A stretch of DNA of 37,356 bases from Elusimicrobiota bacterium (GTDB taxonomy: Bacteria; Elusimicrobiota; Elusimicrobia; UBA1565; UBA9628). Made by a program: the position numbers and the translations under genes. This document shows positions 15,141 through 23,679 of the stretch, in pieces (position 1 is the first letter of the stretch; each line of letters begins with the position of its first letter). The DNA lies in NCBI GenBank assembly GCA_013044195.1, contig JABEUV010000016.1, forward strand, positions 1-37,356, written 5' to 3'. Under the pieces are notes generated by a model that did no database searches, was not told the origin of the DNA, and saw only the letters and a program-made list of their open reading frames with translations.

Positions 15141-18024
15141 TGATTTTCCTTTCCAGCTCCGCGCAGCGCGCGGCGGCGGCCTTCAGCTTCTCCAGCGCCG
15201 ACGCCGTCTCCCGCTCCGCCTTTTGCGCGCGTTCCAGTCCTTCTTGCTGGAGCTCCCTCGCCCGCTCCAAAGAACCGGCCGCCAGCGTTCGTTCGGCCTC
15301 GGCCTCGTCTTTTAGGCGGTTCGTTTCGGCCACGGATTCCTTAACCTGCTCGCGCGTCTGGGCCAAGCGCTCGGTCAACTGCCGCGCGACGGCGCGCATC
15401 CGGTCGCGGTATTCAGCCAAAGTGCGCTCCATCTCTTCAGCGCGCGCGCGTTCCTTCGCGACGGCCTGGGAAAACTCCGCTTCCAGTTCGGCGCGCGTCT
15501 TCTTCTCGACGTTGCGCGCCTGCTCCAACGAGCGCGCCGCGATCTCACGCTCCATCGCCGCTTCGGCCTTGAGGTGCTTGGTCTCCTCGGCCGCCGCCTT
15601 CACCTGCGCGCGCGTCACCTCCAGCTTTTCGGTCAACTGCCGCGAGACGGCGCGCATGCGGTCGCGGTATTCGGCCAGCATGCGCTCCATATCGCCGGCA
15701 TGAGCGGCGGCCTGAGCGTGCGCCGCGCGTGAGCGTTCGAATTCCTGCTCCGCGCGCTCCGCGCGCGCTCTCTCCTCCGCCAACGCTCTCGCGTGCCCCG
15801 TCTCCAATTGCTCGCGTGTCCGATTCTCGACGTCGCGGGCCTGCTCCAGCGCCCGCGCCGCCAACTCGCGTTCGAGCGCCGCCTCCGACTTAAGACGCTC
15901 GGTCTCTTCAATCGCGGCCTTGACCTGCGCACGCGCGCGCGTCAGGCGCTCGAACAGGCGGTTCGAGGTCTCCTTCATCAGCTCGCGCTCGTCGACGATC
16001 CCGCTTTCCAGCTCCACCAGACGGCGCTCGGCGCTCTCCCGAGCCTCTTGAGCCTCGGCCCGCTCACGCGCAGAGCGCTCCGTTTGGGCGGTCAGGGCGG
16101 CGAGCCGCTCGGCGAACGCCGCCCCGACGCGCGCCTGAGTCTGCACCTCAATGGCGCGGGCCTGTTCCAAGGAGGCCGCCGCGATCTCGCGCTGCATCGC
16201 CGCTTCGGCCACCAGGCGCGAGGCGTCTTGCGCCGCCTGACGTGCGCGCGCCCGCGCCGCGCGCAGCATGCGCGACGTGGCGGTCGTGAAGCGCTTGAGT
16301 CTCTCCTGCGTTCGCGCCAGGTCCCGAGCGAGGGTTTCGGCTCTTGTGCGAGCCTCCGTCTCGGCCAGTCGGCCCAGTTCGAGGTGAATCTCCGCCTGAT
16401 CCGCGCGGGCACGATCGACCTCCAACTCCCGCTCCAGCTCTTTTCTTTGGGCCAGGAAGGTTTCGCGCTCGGCGCGGATGCCGTCGTCGACCAAGGTCGG
16501 AATCTGCGTCTCCAGCGCGACCGCGCGCTCCAGGCGCTCCTGGGCGGAATCCGCCAGGCGCTGGGCCTCGGCGCGACGCGTCTCCTGCTCCGCCACGGCA
16601 AGCAAGCGCGCGGCCAGCTCTCGCTCCAGTTCCGTCGCGCGCGCGCGCAGCGCGGAAAGCTCCGAGACCGCCGCATCGGCGCGCGCCGACTCCAGCCTTC
16701 GCTCTTCCTCGGCGACCTGTCGCCGTCCGGCCTCGATGCGCGCCGCCGCCAACTCCGACTCCAGTTTTGCCGCGAGTGCGCGCAGTCGCTCGGCCTCGTC
16801 GCGCGCACCCGACGCGCGCAACTCCAGTTCGAATGTCTCGACGCGGAATCTTTCGGTAAGTCGTTCGAGCTCGGCCTGACGCTGAGAAGAAAGCCGTTCG
16901 GACTCGGCTAAGGCGTCCGCGCCGCGCCGCTTGGTCTCGGCGATATCCGCAGCTCTGCGCCTCTCGGCCTCCGCCAAGCGGCCCGAGGCCTCCGCGCGCG
17001 CTTCGTCGGACGCGGCGCGCGACTGCTCCAGGGCGGCGGCCAGAGCCTCGCGGTCGGCCGCGCGCTGGCGCGCGTCCTCCAGCGCTTTTTCCCGTTCGTC
17101 CGCGGTCTTGCGAAGGGCCGCCGCTTCCGACTGCGCCGTCTGCGCCGCGGCGCGCAAGACAAGAACGGCCTCATCGGCCGCGAGGCGCTTCTCGCCCTCG
17201 ACGCGGGCCTGAACGAGCGTCGCCTCCAGTTCGCTCTGTAGCGCCTTAATGCGCGACTCAATCTGAGTCGGCGACAGCTCGGGGCGGCGCTCGGCGGCCA
17301 GCGCGCGCTCGCGCAGAACGGCCGTCTCGCCTTCCTTGGCCTCCAGAGTGAAGCGCAGTTCCTCCAGCCGCGCCTGAAGCAGCTTCGCCGACTGCCGGTG
17401 CGACGCCGACTCCAGTTCCGCGTCCGCCGCGCGCGCCTGCGCCGCCGCGGCCGCCCGGCGCGCCTCCTCCGCCGCGGCCGCGCGGCTCTCCGCCAACTCC
17501 AGCGCGCGCTTCTCCTGCGCAAGAGCCTCCTCGATGCGCGCCTGCGCCGTCGCCGCGCGGTCGGCGACCAGGCGTTCCAGCTCGGCGGCCCGCTCATCGG
17601 CGCGCGCCGCCGCCTCCTTGGCCTGGGTCAGAGCCTCGGCCGACGCGCGCTCGCGCTCGGCGGCGGCGGACAACTCCGCGGCGACGGCGTCGCGGCGCTC
17701 ACGCTCGCGCGCGACGGCGGCGGACAACTCCGCGGCGACGCTGTCGCTCCGCTCGCGCTCGCGCGCGACGGCGGCCGCGGCTTCCGCAAGGCCGCGGCGC
17801 GCTTCTTGCGCCCGCGCCTGCGCGTCATCCAGGCGGCTCTTCAGCGCGGCCGCCTCGGCGTGCACGCCGGCGGGGGGGATGACCAGGTCCGAAAGCCGTC
17901 CGGTGAACGCGTCGGCCGGCGTCGATTCCGGCGGCTCGCCGCGCTCGCGCGCGCGGCGGCGTGCGGCGAGAACCTCCTCGACCTCGCGGCGGTAGTCGTC
18001 CTTCCAGGGCTGAAACGAGTCCAT
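15127..18024 (-). CDS. Very long coiled-coil protein with internal repeats
   Basis: ATG at 18024 (MDSFQPWKDDYRREVEEV...). Nearly continuous heptad-like sequence; 18-aa and ~86-aa internal repeats. Supplied ORF extends upstream to 18321, but the 18024 start follows a promoter-like sequence. Confidence 0.75.
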   Translation of the reverse strand: MDSFQPWKDDYRREVEEVLAARRRARERGEPPESTPADAFTGRLSDLVIPPAGVHAEAAALKSRLDDAQARAQEARRGLAEAAAAVARERERSDSVAAELSAAVARERERRDAVAAELSAAAERERASAEALTQAKEAAARADERAAELERLVADRAATAQARIEEALAQEKRALELAESRAAAAEEARRAAAAAQARAADAELESASHRQSAKLLQARLEELRFTLEAKEGETAVLRERALAAERRPELSPTQIESRIKALQSELEATLVQARVEGEKRLAADEAVLVLRAAAQTAQSEAAALRKTADEREKALEDARQRAADREALAAALEQSRAASDEARAEASGRLAEAERRRAADIAETKRRGADALAESERLSSQRQAELERLTERFRVETFELELRASGARDEAERLRALAAKLESELAAARIEAGRRQVAEEERRLESARADAAVSELSALRARATELERELAARLLAVAEQETRRAEAQRLADSAQERLERAVALETQIPTLVDDGIRAERETFLAQRKELERELEVDRARADQAEIHLELGRLAETEARTRAETLARDLARTQERLKRFTTATSRMLRAARARARQAAQDASRLVAEAAMQREIAAASLEQARAIEVQTQARVGAAFAERLAALTAQTERSARERAEAQEARESAERRLVELESGIVDERELMKETSNRLFERLTRARAQVKAAIEETERLKSEAALERELAARALEQARDVENRTREQLETGHARALAEERARAERAEQEFERSRAAHAQAAAHAGDMERMLAEYRDRMRAVSRQLTEKLEVTRAQVKAAAEETKHLKAEAAMEREIAARSLEQARNVEKKTRAELEAEFSQAVAKERARAEEMERTLAEYRDRMRAVARQLTERLAQTREQVKESVAETNRLKDEAEAERTLAAGSLERARELQQEGLERAQKAERETASALEKLKAAAARCAELERKINGHE
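15371..15690 (-). repeat. Two ~86-codon coiled-coil modules within the long coiled-coil gene
   Basis: Protein segments MERMLAEYRDRMRAVSRQLTEKLEVTRAQVKAAAEETKHLK and MERTLAEYRDRMRAVARQLTERLAQTREQVKESVAETNRLK; DNA tcggtcaactgccgcg starts at 15371 and 15629 (258 nt apart). Confidence 0.7.
17652..17775 (-). repeat. 54-bp (18-codon) tandem repeat, about 2.3 copies
   Basis: gacaactccgcggcgacg begins at 17669 and 17723; encodes AAVARERERSDSVAAELS / AAVARERERRDAVAAELS / AAAERERA. Confidence 0.75.
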
Positions 18025-18035
18025 GTTGCTTCCGG

Positions 18036-18064
18036 AGTATAACGTCTCGATGTTACAGCCGCAA
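18036..18064 (-). promoter_or_regulatory. Candidate sigma70-like promoter for the coiled-coil gene
   Basis: Reverse strand TTGCGG - 17 nt - TATACT, 11 nt upstream of ATG 18024. Confidence 0.4.
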
Positions 18065-18147
18065 GTCGAAACGGGCCCGATGGTCCCATATATACCTAGG
18101 ACCTTCGGCCCTGCTTTGCATGGGTCTTGGCGCGTCATGCTGGCGCC

Positions 18148-19593
18148 ATGAGCATCGACTCCGCGCGCACGGCGGCGTTGGGAACGGCGGCCCTGCTCAT
18201 GGCCGGAATTTCGGCCCTGCTTCTGTTCCCGCCGGAGACCGAGCATGACTTGGAACCGGGTCTCGGCGGCCCCGGCTTTGAAAGGCCGGGTCCCGGCGGC
18301 CCCGGAACCTCGGCGCTCCAAACGCGCGGAGCTTCACGGGACCTCGCGGCCGCGGCGGCCGAAGACGACGACGCCGGCGAGCCCGACGATCTTCGCGACG
18401 CTCCCGCCGAGAACCCGGCTCGCGGCAGGCCCCGCGGCGAGCCGCTGTTTTCCAACGGCGGGCTTGATGCGCCACGCGGGACGCGCGGTTCGTCGCCGAG
18501 GACCGCCGTCGTCCGCGCCTCGGTCGAACGCGACGACCGCGGCTTGGCGCGGCCGTCGCCCCGACTCGGGCGTGCGACGGAGTCGTCGCCGCGCGCGTCC
18601 GTTCGCCGCGAGTCGACACGACGCTCGCTTGCCGACGACGCGCCAAGACGTCGGCTTGCCGCCGGCGCCGAAAGGACGGCGCGGCGCGATTCCTCATTCG
18701 CGCGCACGGCCGCGTCGCGCCGCGGCCGCTCGCGCACGGGCGACCTGGGAGGAGGCTACGGCCGCTCCGGGCACAGTCGCGCGGGGGGAGGGCGCGCCGC
18801 GTCCTTGTTCGAACCGTCCGGCTCCGGCGGCCGACAACGCGGGGATTCCCGCGAAAGACGCCGTCGTCGCCGCGATTTTTCGCCTCGCAGACTCCCGCGC
18901 CGCGCCCGCGGCGCAGCTTCCGGCCGCGGCCGCGCCTCCGCGCGCCGCTTCAAGCCGCTTCTACTGGGCTCCGCGCTGGGGCCCAAGTCTCTGCGCCCGC
19001 CGGACGGGAAGCTGGAGCCGCCGCCGGCACTCCTGGCGCTGCCCGACCGTCGCCCCCAGAACGACTCCGCCGGCCGACCGACGCCCGCGGCCTTCGCCGA
19101 TCTGGCCTCGGCGGAAGCCCTGAATCCCGCCGAGCTTGCGCGCGACCGGCACGCGGGTCCGCATTGGGACAAGGACCAATGGCACGACGGGCCCGCGCGC
19201 GGGGTCGATCAAGGCGTCTCGTGGCTGTGGACCTACCGCGACGGCCCGCGACTATGGGCCTTGGCGGGCCGGCCCGCCGCGCCCCTGCTGCGCCGCGGCG
19301 GCGTATGGTGGATGAAGCACGACGGCATGTGGTTCGTCGTGCACGAAGGCGAACCCTGGGCCCTGAGACATTTCGCCGACTGGGACGCGCAGGGCTTGTT
19401 TCAGCCCGCGACCGGAACGCAGATCGTCTACAGCTCCGACTACTCCCGCGCCGCGGTGATCAGTCCGGGCCAAGGCGCCGAGGTCTTCGACGCGCGCACC
19501 GGCGCGCTCATCGCAACGATTCCTGAAGACCGCATGCCCGCGCCGCGTCGGCCGAAAGCGCCGGAGTCCTTGCCCCCGCTTGCGACGCGCTGA
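18148..19593 (+). CDS. Hypothetical secreted/membrane-anchored protein with low-complexity middle
   Basis: MSIDSARTAALGTAALLMAGISALLLFPP N-terminal TM/signal; folded-looking C-terminus (HWDKDQWHDGP...GGVWWMKHDGMWFVVHEGEPWALRHF). Middle is Arg/Gly-rich and its reading frame is uncertain. Confidence 0.6.
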   Translation: MSIDSARTAALGTAALLMAGISALLLFPPETEHDLEPGLGGPGFERPGPGGPGTSALQTRGASRDLAAAAAEDDDAGEPDDLRDAPAENPARGRPRGEPLFSNGGLDAPRGTRGSSPRTAVVRASVERDDRGLARPSPRLGRATESSPRASVRRESTRRSLADDAPRRRLAAGAERTARRDSSFARTAASRRGRSRTGDLGGGYGRSGHSRAGGGRAASLFEPSGSGGRQRGDSRERRRRRRDFSPRRLPRRARGAASGRGRASARRFKPLLLGSALGPKSLRPPDGKLEPPPALLALPDRRPQNDSAGRPTPAAFADLASAEALNPAELARDRHAGPHWDKDQWHDGPARGVDQGVSWLWTYRDGPRLWALAGRPAAPLLRRGGVWWMKHDGMWFVVHEGEPWALRHFADWDAQGLFQPATGTQIVYSSDYSRAAVISPGQGAEVFDARTGALIATIPEDRMPAPRRPKAPESLPPLATR

Positions 19594-19594
19594 T

Positions 19595-20113
19595 TCAGCG
19601 ATCCCGGCGGTCGGGAGCCAGGAGTTCCAGCAGCGCCCAGCCGAGAGCGACGGCGGCGATGGCTTTCGGCAGCAAAGCAAACATCTGCGGGCGCCAAAAG
19701 TTCGAGCGGATGCCGATCCAGAAGCCAAGCAGGCCGCCGATCCAGACGACGGCCAGCAGGAACTTGGTGGCGATCAGCATCCAATTGGCGGTCGGCGCGG
19801 ATGTCGACTTTTTAAGCAGGCGCCGGTCCGCCCAGGACAGGCCGACGAACTCCACTCCGACCCACAGCGCAAAATCGGTGCGCTGCACCCAGACGATGCG
19901 CGCCCGACCCTTGAGTTCGCAGCCTTCGTCGAGTGCTAGACGGTAGCGGACGGGCTGATTTTCGGCAATGTCGCCGTGCATCTCGGCGCGAAAGCCCTTG
20001 ATCGACAGATCGTGCGCGACGGCGTGTTCGTCGATGACGCCCCCCTTGCCGTCCAGCAGGACGAGGGAGCAGTCGGTCAGGATGCGCGCGGCACCGCGGC
20101 GATCGTCGCTCAT
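19595..20113 (-). CDS. PilZ-like domain protein with two C-terminal transmembrane segments
   Basis: DLSIKGFRAEMHGDIAENQPVRYRLAL...KGRARIVWVQRTDFALWVGVEFVGL, then FLLAVVWIGGLLGFWIGI and IAAVALGWALLELLA. Confidence 0.65.
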   Translation of the reverse strand: MSDDRRGAARILTDCSLVLLDGKGGVIDEHAVAHDLSIKGFRAEMHGDIAENQPVRYRLALDEGCELKGRARIVWVQRTDFALWVGVEFVGLSWADRRLLKKSTSAPTANWMLIATKFLLAVVWIGGLLGFWIGIRSNFWRPQMFALLPKAIAAVALGWALLELLAPDRRDR

Positions 20114-20155
20114 AGGGACGGAATAAAGCTCCGCGTTATTATTCTACGTTTTTTC

Positions 20156-20161
20156 TATAAT
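20156..20161 (+). promoter_or_regulatory. Candidate -10 element (TATAAT) positioned for a leaderless transcript
   Basis: TATAAT ends 6 nt before ATG 20168; no clear -35 box. Confidence 0.4.
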
Positions 20162-20167
20162 GCGCCG

Positions 20168-20605
20168 ATGGAGCAGGAATACGATTTTGAGAAGCTGGCC
20201 CAGGAGATCGTCCTGGAGCGGCTGCGCGACCTACCCAACCCGCCGGCCGCGGCGGGGGAGATCGCGCTGAAGATCGCGGTCCCCGCGGTGACCAGCACGC
20301 GCCTGCGCCAGGACCCGCGGCTGACCGTCAGCGCGACCTGCCGCGGCGTGATGCGGGGAATGCTGCTGCTGGAAAAGGACCTCGGCGAGACGGCCGTGTC
20401 GCTGCTCAATCAAATGGCGGCGATCTCGCAGGAAGCGGACCTGGACCCGGCCGAGTGCATGACCTGGGCGATGGAAGGCATGGCCCCCATCTGCCGCATG
20501 GCGGACTCGCACGTGCAAGACGCGGTCAGCCGCGCTATTGAGGAGCACTTCATGGGCGCGGGCGAGGTGTTCCAGCAGTTGATCCAGTCGGCTCCGCGGG
20601 ACTGA
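20168..20605 (+). CDS. Hypothetical small helical protein
   Basis: MEQEYDFEKLAQEIVLERLRDLPNPPAAAGEIALKIAVPAVTS...; stop directly precedes nadE start. Confidence 0.65.
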   Translation: MEQEYDFEKLAQEIVLERLRDLPNPPAAAGEIALKIAVPAVTSTRLRQDPRLTVSATCRGVMRGMLLLEKDLGETAVSLLNQMAAISQEADLDPAECMTWAMEGMAPICRMADSHVQDAVSRAIEEHFMGAGEVFQQLIQSAPRD

Positions 20606-20606
20606 C

Positions 20607-22262
20607 TTGCGCATCGCGCTCGCGCAGATCGACGCGCGGGTCGGCGACCTGCGCGGCAACTCCGAGCGCATACTGAACGCGCTGGATGAAGCCGCGCGCC
20701 GCGGTGCCTCGCTGGCGGTCTTTCCCGAGCAGACCCTCGGCGGCTATCCGGCCCTGGACCTATGGGAAGAACCCGGCTTCGACGCGGCCAACGAGCGCGC
20801 GTTGGGAGCGCTCGCGCGCAAAGTGCGCGGCACGGCCGCTTTGGTCGGCTTCGTCTCGCGCAACCGCGACCGCGTGGGCAAGGCCGCGCGCAACTCGGTC
20901 GCGCTGCTCCATGAAGGGAAGATCGTCGCGGTCCGCCACAAGACGCTCCTGCCCACCTACGATGTCTTCGACGAGGCGCGCTACTTCGAGCCCGCGCGCG
21001 AGAATCCGCCGATCAGATGGAAAGGCCTCAAGCTGGGCGTGACCATCTGCGAGGACGCCTGGGCGGTCGACCCGTCTTCTTCGCGCCGCCTTTACAAAAA
21101 GGATCCCGTGGCGGCGCAGGCGAAGGCCGGCGCCGACATACTGCTGAACCTCTCGGCCTCGCCGTTCCTGCGCGGTAAGACCGCGGTGCGCCGCAAACTG
21201 CTCAACGCGCACGCACGGCGGCTCAAGAAACCCCTGCTCTACTGCAACGCCGTGGGCGGCAACGACGAGATCGTCTTCGACGGCGGCAGTCTGGCCTACG
21301 ACGCGAAAGGTGTGCTGCGCGCGCGCGCCGCGTTCGCGGCCCAGGACCTTCTGGTAATGGACACGGACACCTGGGAGGGGGCGACGCTGGCTGCCGAACC
21401 CAACGAGGTCGGCCAGTGCGGCGAGGTGCTGACTCTCGGCATTAAGGACTTCGCGGCCAAGTGCGGCCTGCAGACCGCGTTCGTGGGACTGTCCGGCGGC
21501 ATCGACTCCGCCGTGGTCGCGGCCCTGGCCGCGCGCGCGCTGGGCCCCCAGCGCGTCATCGGCGTGTCCATGCCCTCGGCGTATTCCTCGGCGGGCAGTG
21601 TTTCCGACGCGAAGGCGCTGGCGCGCAACTTAGGCATCGAGCTGAAAACAGCACCCATCGCCGGTATTTATCAGGCCTTCCTCCAGGCCTGCGGCCCGGA
21701 TTGGGGCCAAGGCACGCCGGACCTGGCGGAGCAGAACCTGCAGGCGCGCGCGCGCGGCGCCATTTTAATGAGCCTGTCCAACAAGTCCCATCGCGGCTTC
21801 GTGCTGACCACCGGCAACAAGTCCGAGCTGGCCGTCGGCTACTGCACGCTGTACGGCGACATGTGCGGGGCGCTCGCACCGCTAGCCGACGCGCCCAAGC
21901 GCCTGGTCTATCAGCTGGCCGCCTGGCTCAACGCCGAGCGCGAGTTGATCCCGCGCGCGACCATCGACAAGGCCCCGTCGGCCGAACTCAAGCCCGGGCA
22001 GAAGGACCAAGACGACCTGCCGCCCTACGACCAGATCGACGACGCGCTGGAGGCCTGGGTGCAGGAGCGCCTGTCGCCCGCGCGCGTGACGCGCGCCGTG
22101 GGCTCCCGCGCCGTCGCCGAGACCTTGATGGACCGCATGGACTGGTCCGAGTTCAAGCGCCGCCAAGCCCCGCCCGGCCTGAAGATATCGTCAAAAGCTT
22201 TCGGCCTGGGCCGCCGCATGCCCATCGCGAAGGCCGGCTGGCGAGAACGCGCCGGACTGTAG
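20607..22262 (+). CDS. nadE: Glutamine-dependent NAD+ synthetase
   Basis: N-terminal nitrilase-like glutaminase (FPEQTLGGYPALDLW, KTLLPTYDVFDEARYFEP, LGVTICEDAW) and C-terminal synthetase (VGLSGGIDSAVVAALAARAL, TTGNKSELAVGYCTLYGDMCG). TTG start. Confidence 0.96.
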   Translation: MRIALAQIDARVGDLRGNSERILNALDEAARRGASLAVFPEQTLGGYPALDLWEEPGFDAANERALGALARKVRGTAALVGFVSRNRDRVGKAARNSVALLHEGKIVAVRHKTLLPTYDVFDEARYFEPARENPPIRWKGLKLGVTICEDAWAVDPSSSRRLYKKDPVAAQAKAGADILLNLSASPFLRGKTAVRRKLLNAHARRLKKPLLYCNAVGGNDEIVFDGGSLAYDAKGVLRARAAFAAQDLLVMDTDTWEGATLAAEPNEVGQCGEVLTLGIKDFAAKCGLQTAFVGLSGGIDSAVVAALAARALGPQRVIGVSMPSAYSSAGSVSDAKALARNLGIELKTAPIAGIYQAFLQACGPDWGQGTPDLAEQNLQARARGAILMSLSNKSHRGFVLTTGNKSELAVGYCTLYGDMCGALAPLADAPKRLVYQLAAWLNAERELIPRATIDKAPSAELKPGQKDQDDLPPYDQIDDALEAWVQERLSPARVTRAVGSRAVAETLMDRMDWSEFKRRQAPPGLKISSKAFGLGRRMPIAKAGWRERAGL

Positions 22263-22326
22263 TCAAAAACGCAGCCAAAATACCCTTGCTTTGTCCCAAG
22301 CATGCCGGTCATCCAGTCATGGGAGG

Positions 22327-23679
22327 TTATCGCGTGGCGCCAAAGGGCAGGCCGAGTAGCGCGTCCAGCGTCAGGCGGTCGGAGTCAAGGGCCGCGCGCA
22401 ACCGGATGGATTCCTGCGCATCTTTCAAGAGCGATGTTTCGAGGCCCACGTAAGCGCCTGTGTCCATCGTCCCGCTGCGAAACTGCTGCTCGGCCGCGGC
22501 CGCGATCGCCTTCAGGGCCGAGGTTTGGGCCTGCAAGCGCTCGAGCTGCTTGGCCATGATGAGCGTGGCCTGCCAGAGCCGGTCGGCTTCGCTGTGGGCT
22601 TCGTCCAGTCGGGCCTGATAGTCGGCGCGCAGTACTGCCCGGCTTGCGCGCTCGATGGCGATTTGGCCTCTATTGCCGTTGAATACGGGAAGGCCGATGT
22701 CAAAGCCGAGATTGACCGCGGGAATGTTGTCTTGCGGGTCCTGGCCCTGCGATAGTCCGACGTTCAAGGCTGGAAACTGGGCCAGCACGGCTTTGCGCAA
22801 GCGCTGTTCCTGGCTTTCGTAGCCCGCCTGGAGCGCGAGGAGATCCACGCGGCGTCCTCCCAGAGCGGCGAGGGCGGCCTCGAATTGGTCCTGAGAAAAG
22901 GCTTGGTTCGCGGCTGCGCCCGGACGCTCAGGCTTCGCAAGCGCCGGGCGCGCTTGCGGAGCAAGGCCCAGCAGGTAGTTGAGCCGGTGTCGCGCCGTGT
23001 CGGCATCCAGTTGAATCCGGCGCAGGCCGGCGTCGGCGTCGGCCAGGACGGTGAGATCGGCCGCGACTTTCTGGATTGCGGACGCGCTTTGCTGAAAGTC
23101 GGCCTGATCGATGTCGTATTGCTCAGCGAGGAGTTTCCGGGTCCATTCAAAGACCTCCTCAAGATCCTCGTCCCTGCGCGCACGGACAAAGAGCCGGCCG
23201 GCCGTCACCGCCACCTGCCACTCCTGCCAAAGGATAGTCAAGTCGACTTCCTTTCGATGGGCCCGCGCCTGGGCTTGGGCCGCGCCGCGAAGGACAAAAG
23301 CTTGAAGATCCTCGCTGATGCCCTCGCTGTAGCCGGTGAACTGCGGCCCGCGCCCCACGCCGGCGCTCAGATGCGGATCGGGCAGGAGCCCCGCCTCGAT
23401 GAGTTGAGCCTCGGCCACGCCGGCCCGCAGGCGCGCGGCCTTGAGGTCAGGGTCATTGACGACGGCCAAGGCCATGGCGTCGCGCGCGTCGAGGCCCTGC
23501 GCGGCCTGCGTTGAGACGGCGAGGCCGGGGACTTGAAGACCCATGGCCGGCGCGCCAAGACTTGGCGTCTGAGCTAGATCGGGCACGGTCGGCAAGATCA
23601 TGGGGGAGTAGCTGGCGCAACCCGACAAGAGCGGTATTGCGACCGCCGCGAGCCAGAGCGCCGAAAGGCGGCGGGTCAT
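22327..23679 (-). CDS. TolC-family outer-membrane efflux lipoprotein
   Basis: Lipobox LLSGCASYSP; DARDAMALAVVNDPDLKAARLRAGVAEAQLIEAGLLPDPHLSAGVG is typical of OMF proteins; followed by RND genes. Confidence 0.87.
   Translation of the reverse strand: MTRRLSALWLAAVAIPLLSGCASYSPMILPTVPDLAQTPSLGAPAMGLQVPGLAVSTQAAQGLDARDAMALAVVNDPDLKAARLRAGVAEAQLIEAGLLPDPHLSAGVGRGPQFTGYSEGISEDLQAFVLRGAAQAQARAHRKEVDLTILWQEWQVAVTAGRLFVRARRDEDLEEVFEWTRKLLAEQYDIDQADFQQSASAIQKVAADLTVLADADAGLRRIQLDADTARHRLNYLLGLAPQARPALAKPERPGAAANQAFSQDQFEAALAALGGRRVDLLALQAGYESQEQRLRKAVLAQFPALNVGLSQGQDPQDNIPAVNLGFDIGLPVFNGNRGQIAIERASRAVLRADYQARLDEAHSEADRLWQATLIMAKQLERLQAQTSALKAIAAAAEQQFRSGTMDTGAYVGLETSLLKDAQESIRLRAALDSDRLTLDALLGLPFGATR

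Noticed and set aside
15793-16911. 372-aa + strand ORF opposite the coiled-coil gene
   Set aside because: Leu/Arg-rich mirror of the Ala/Glu coiled-coil codons; no independent support.
13644-18024. SMC/Rad50-type chromosome protein
   Set aside because: No Walker A, signature or Walker B ATPase motifs; only coiled coil.
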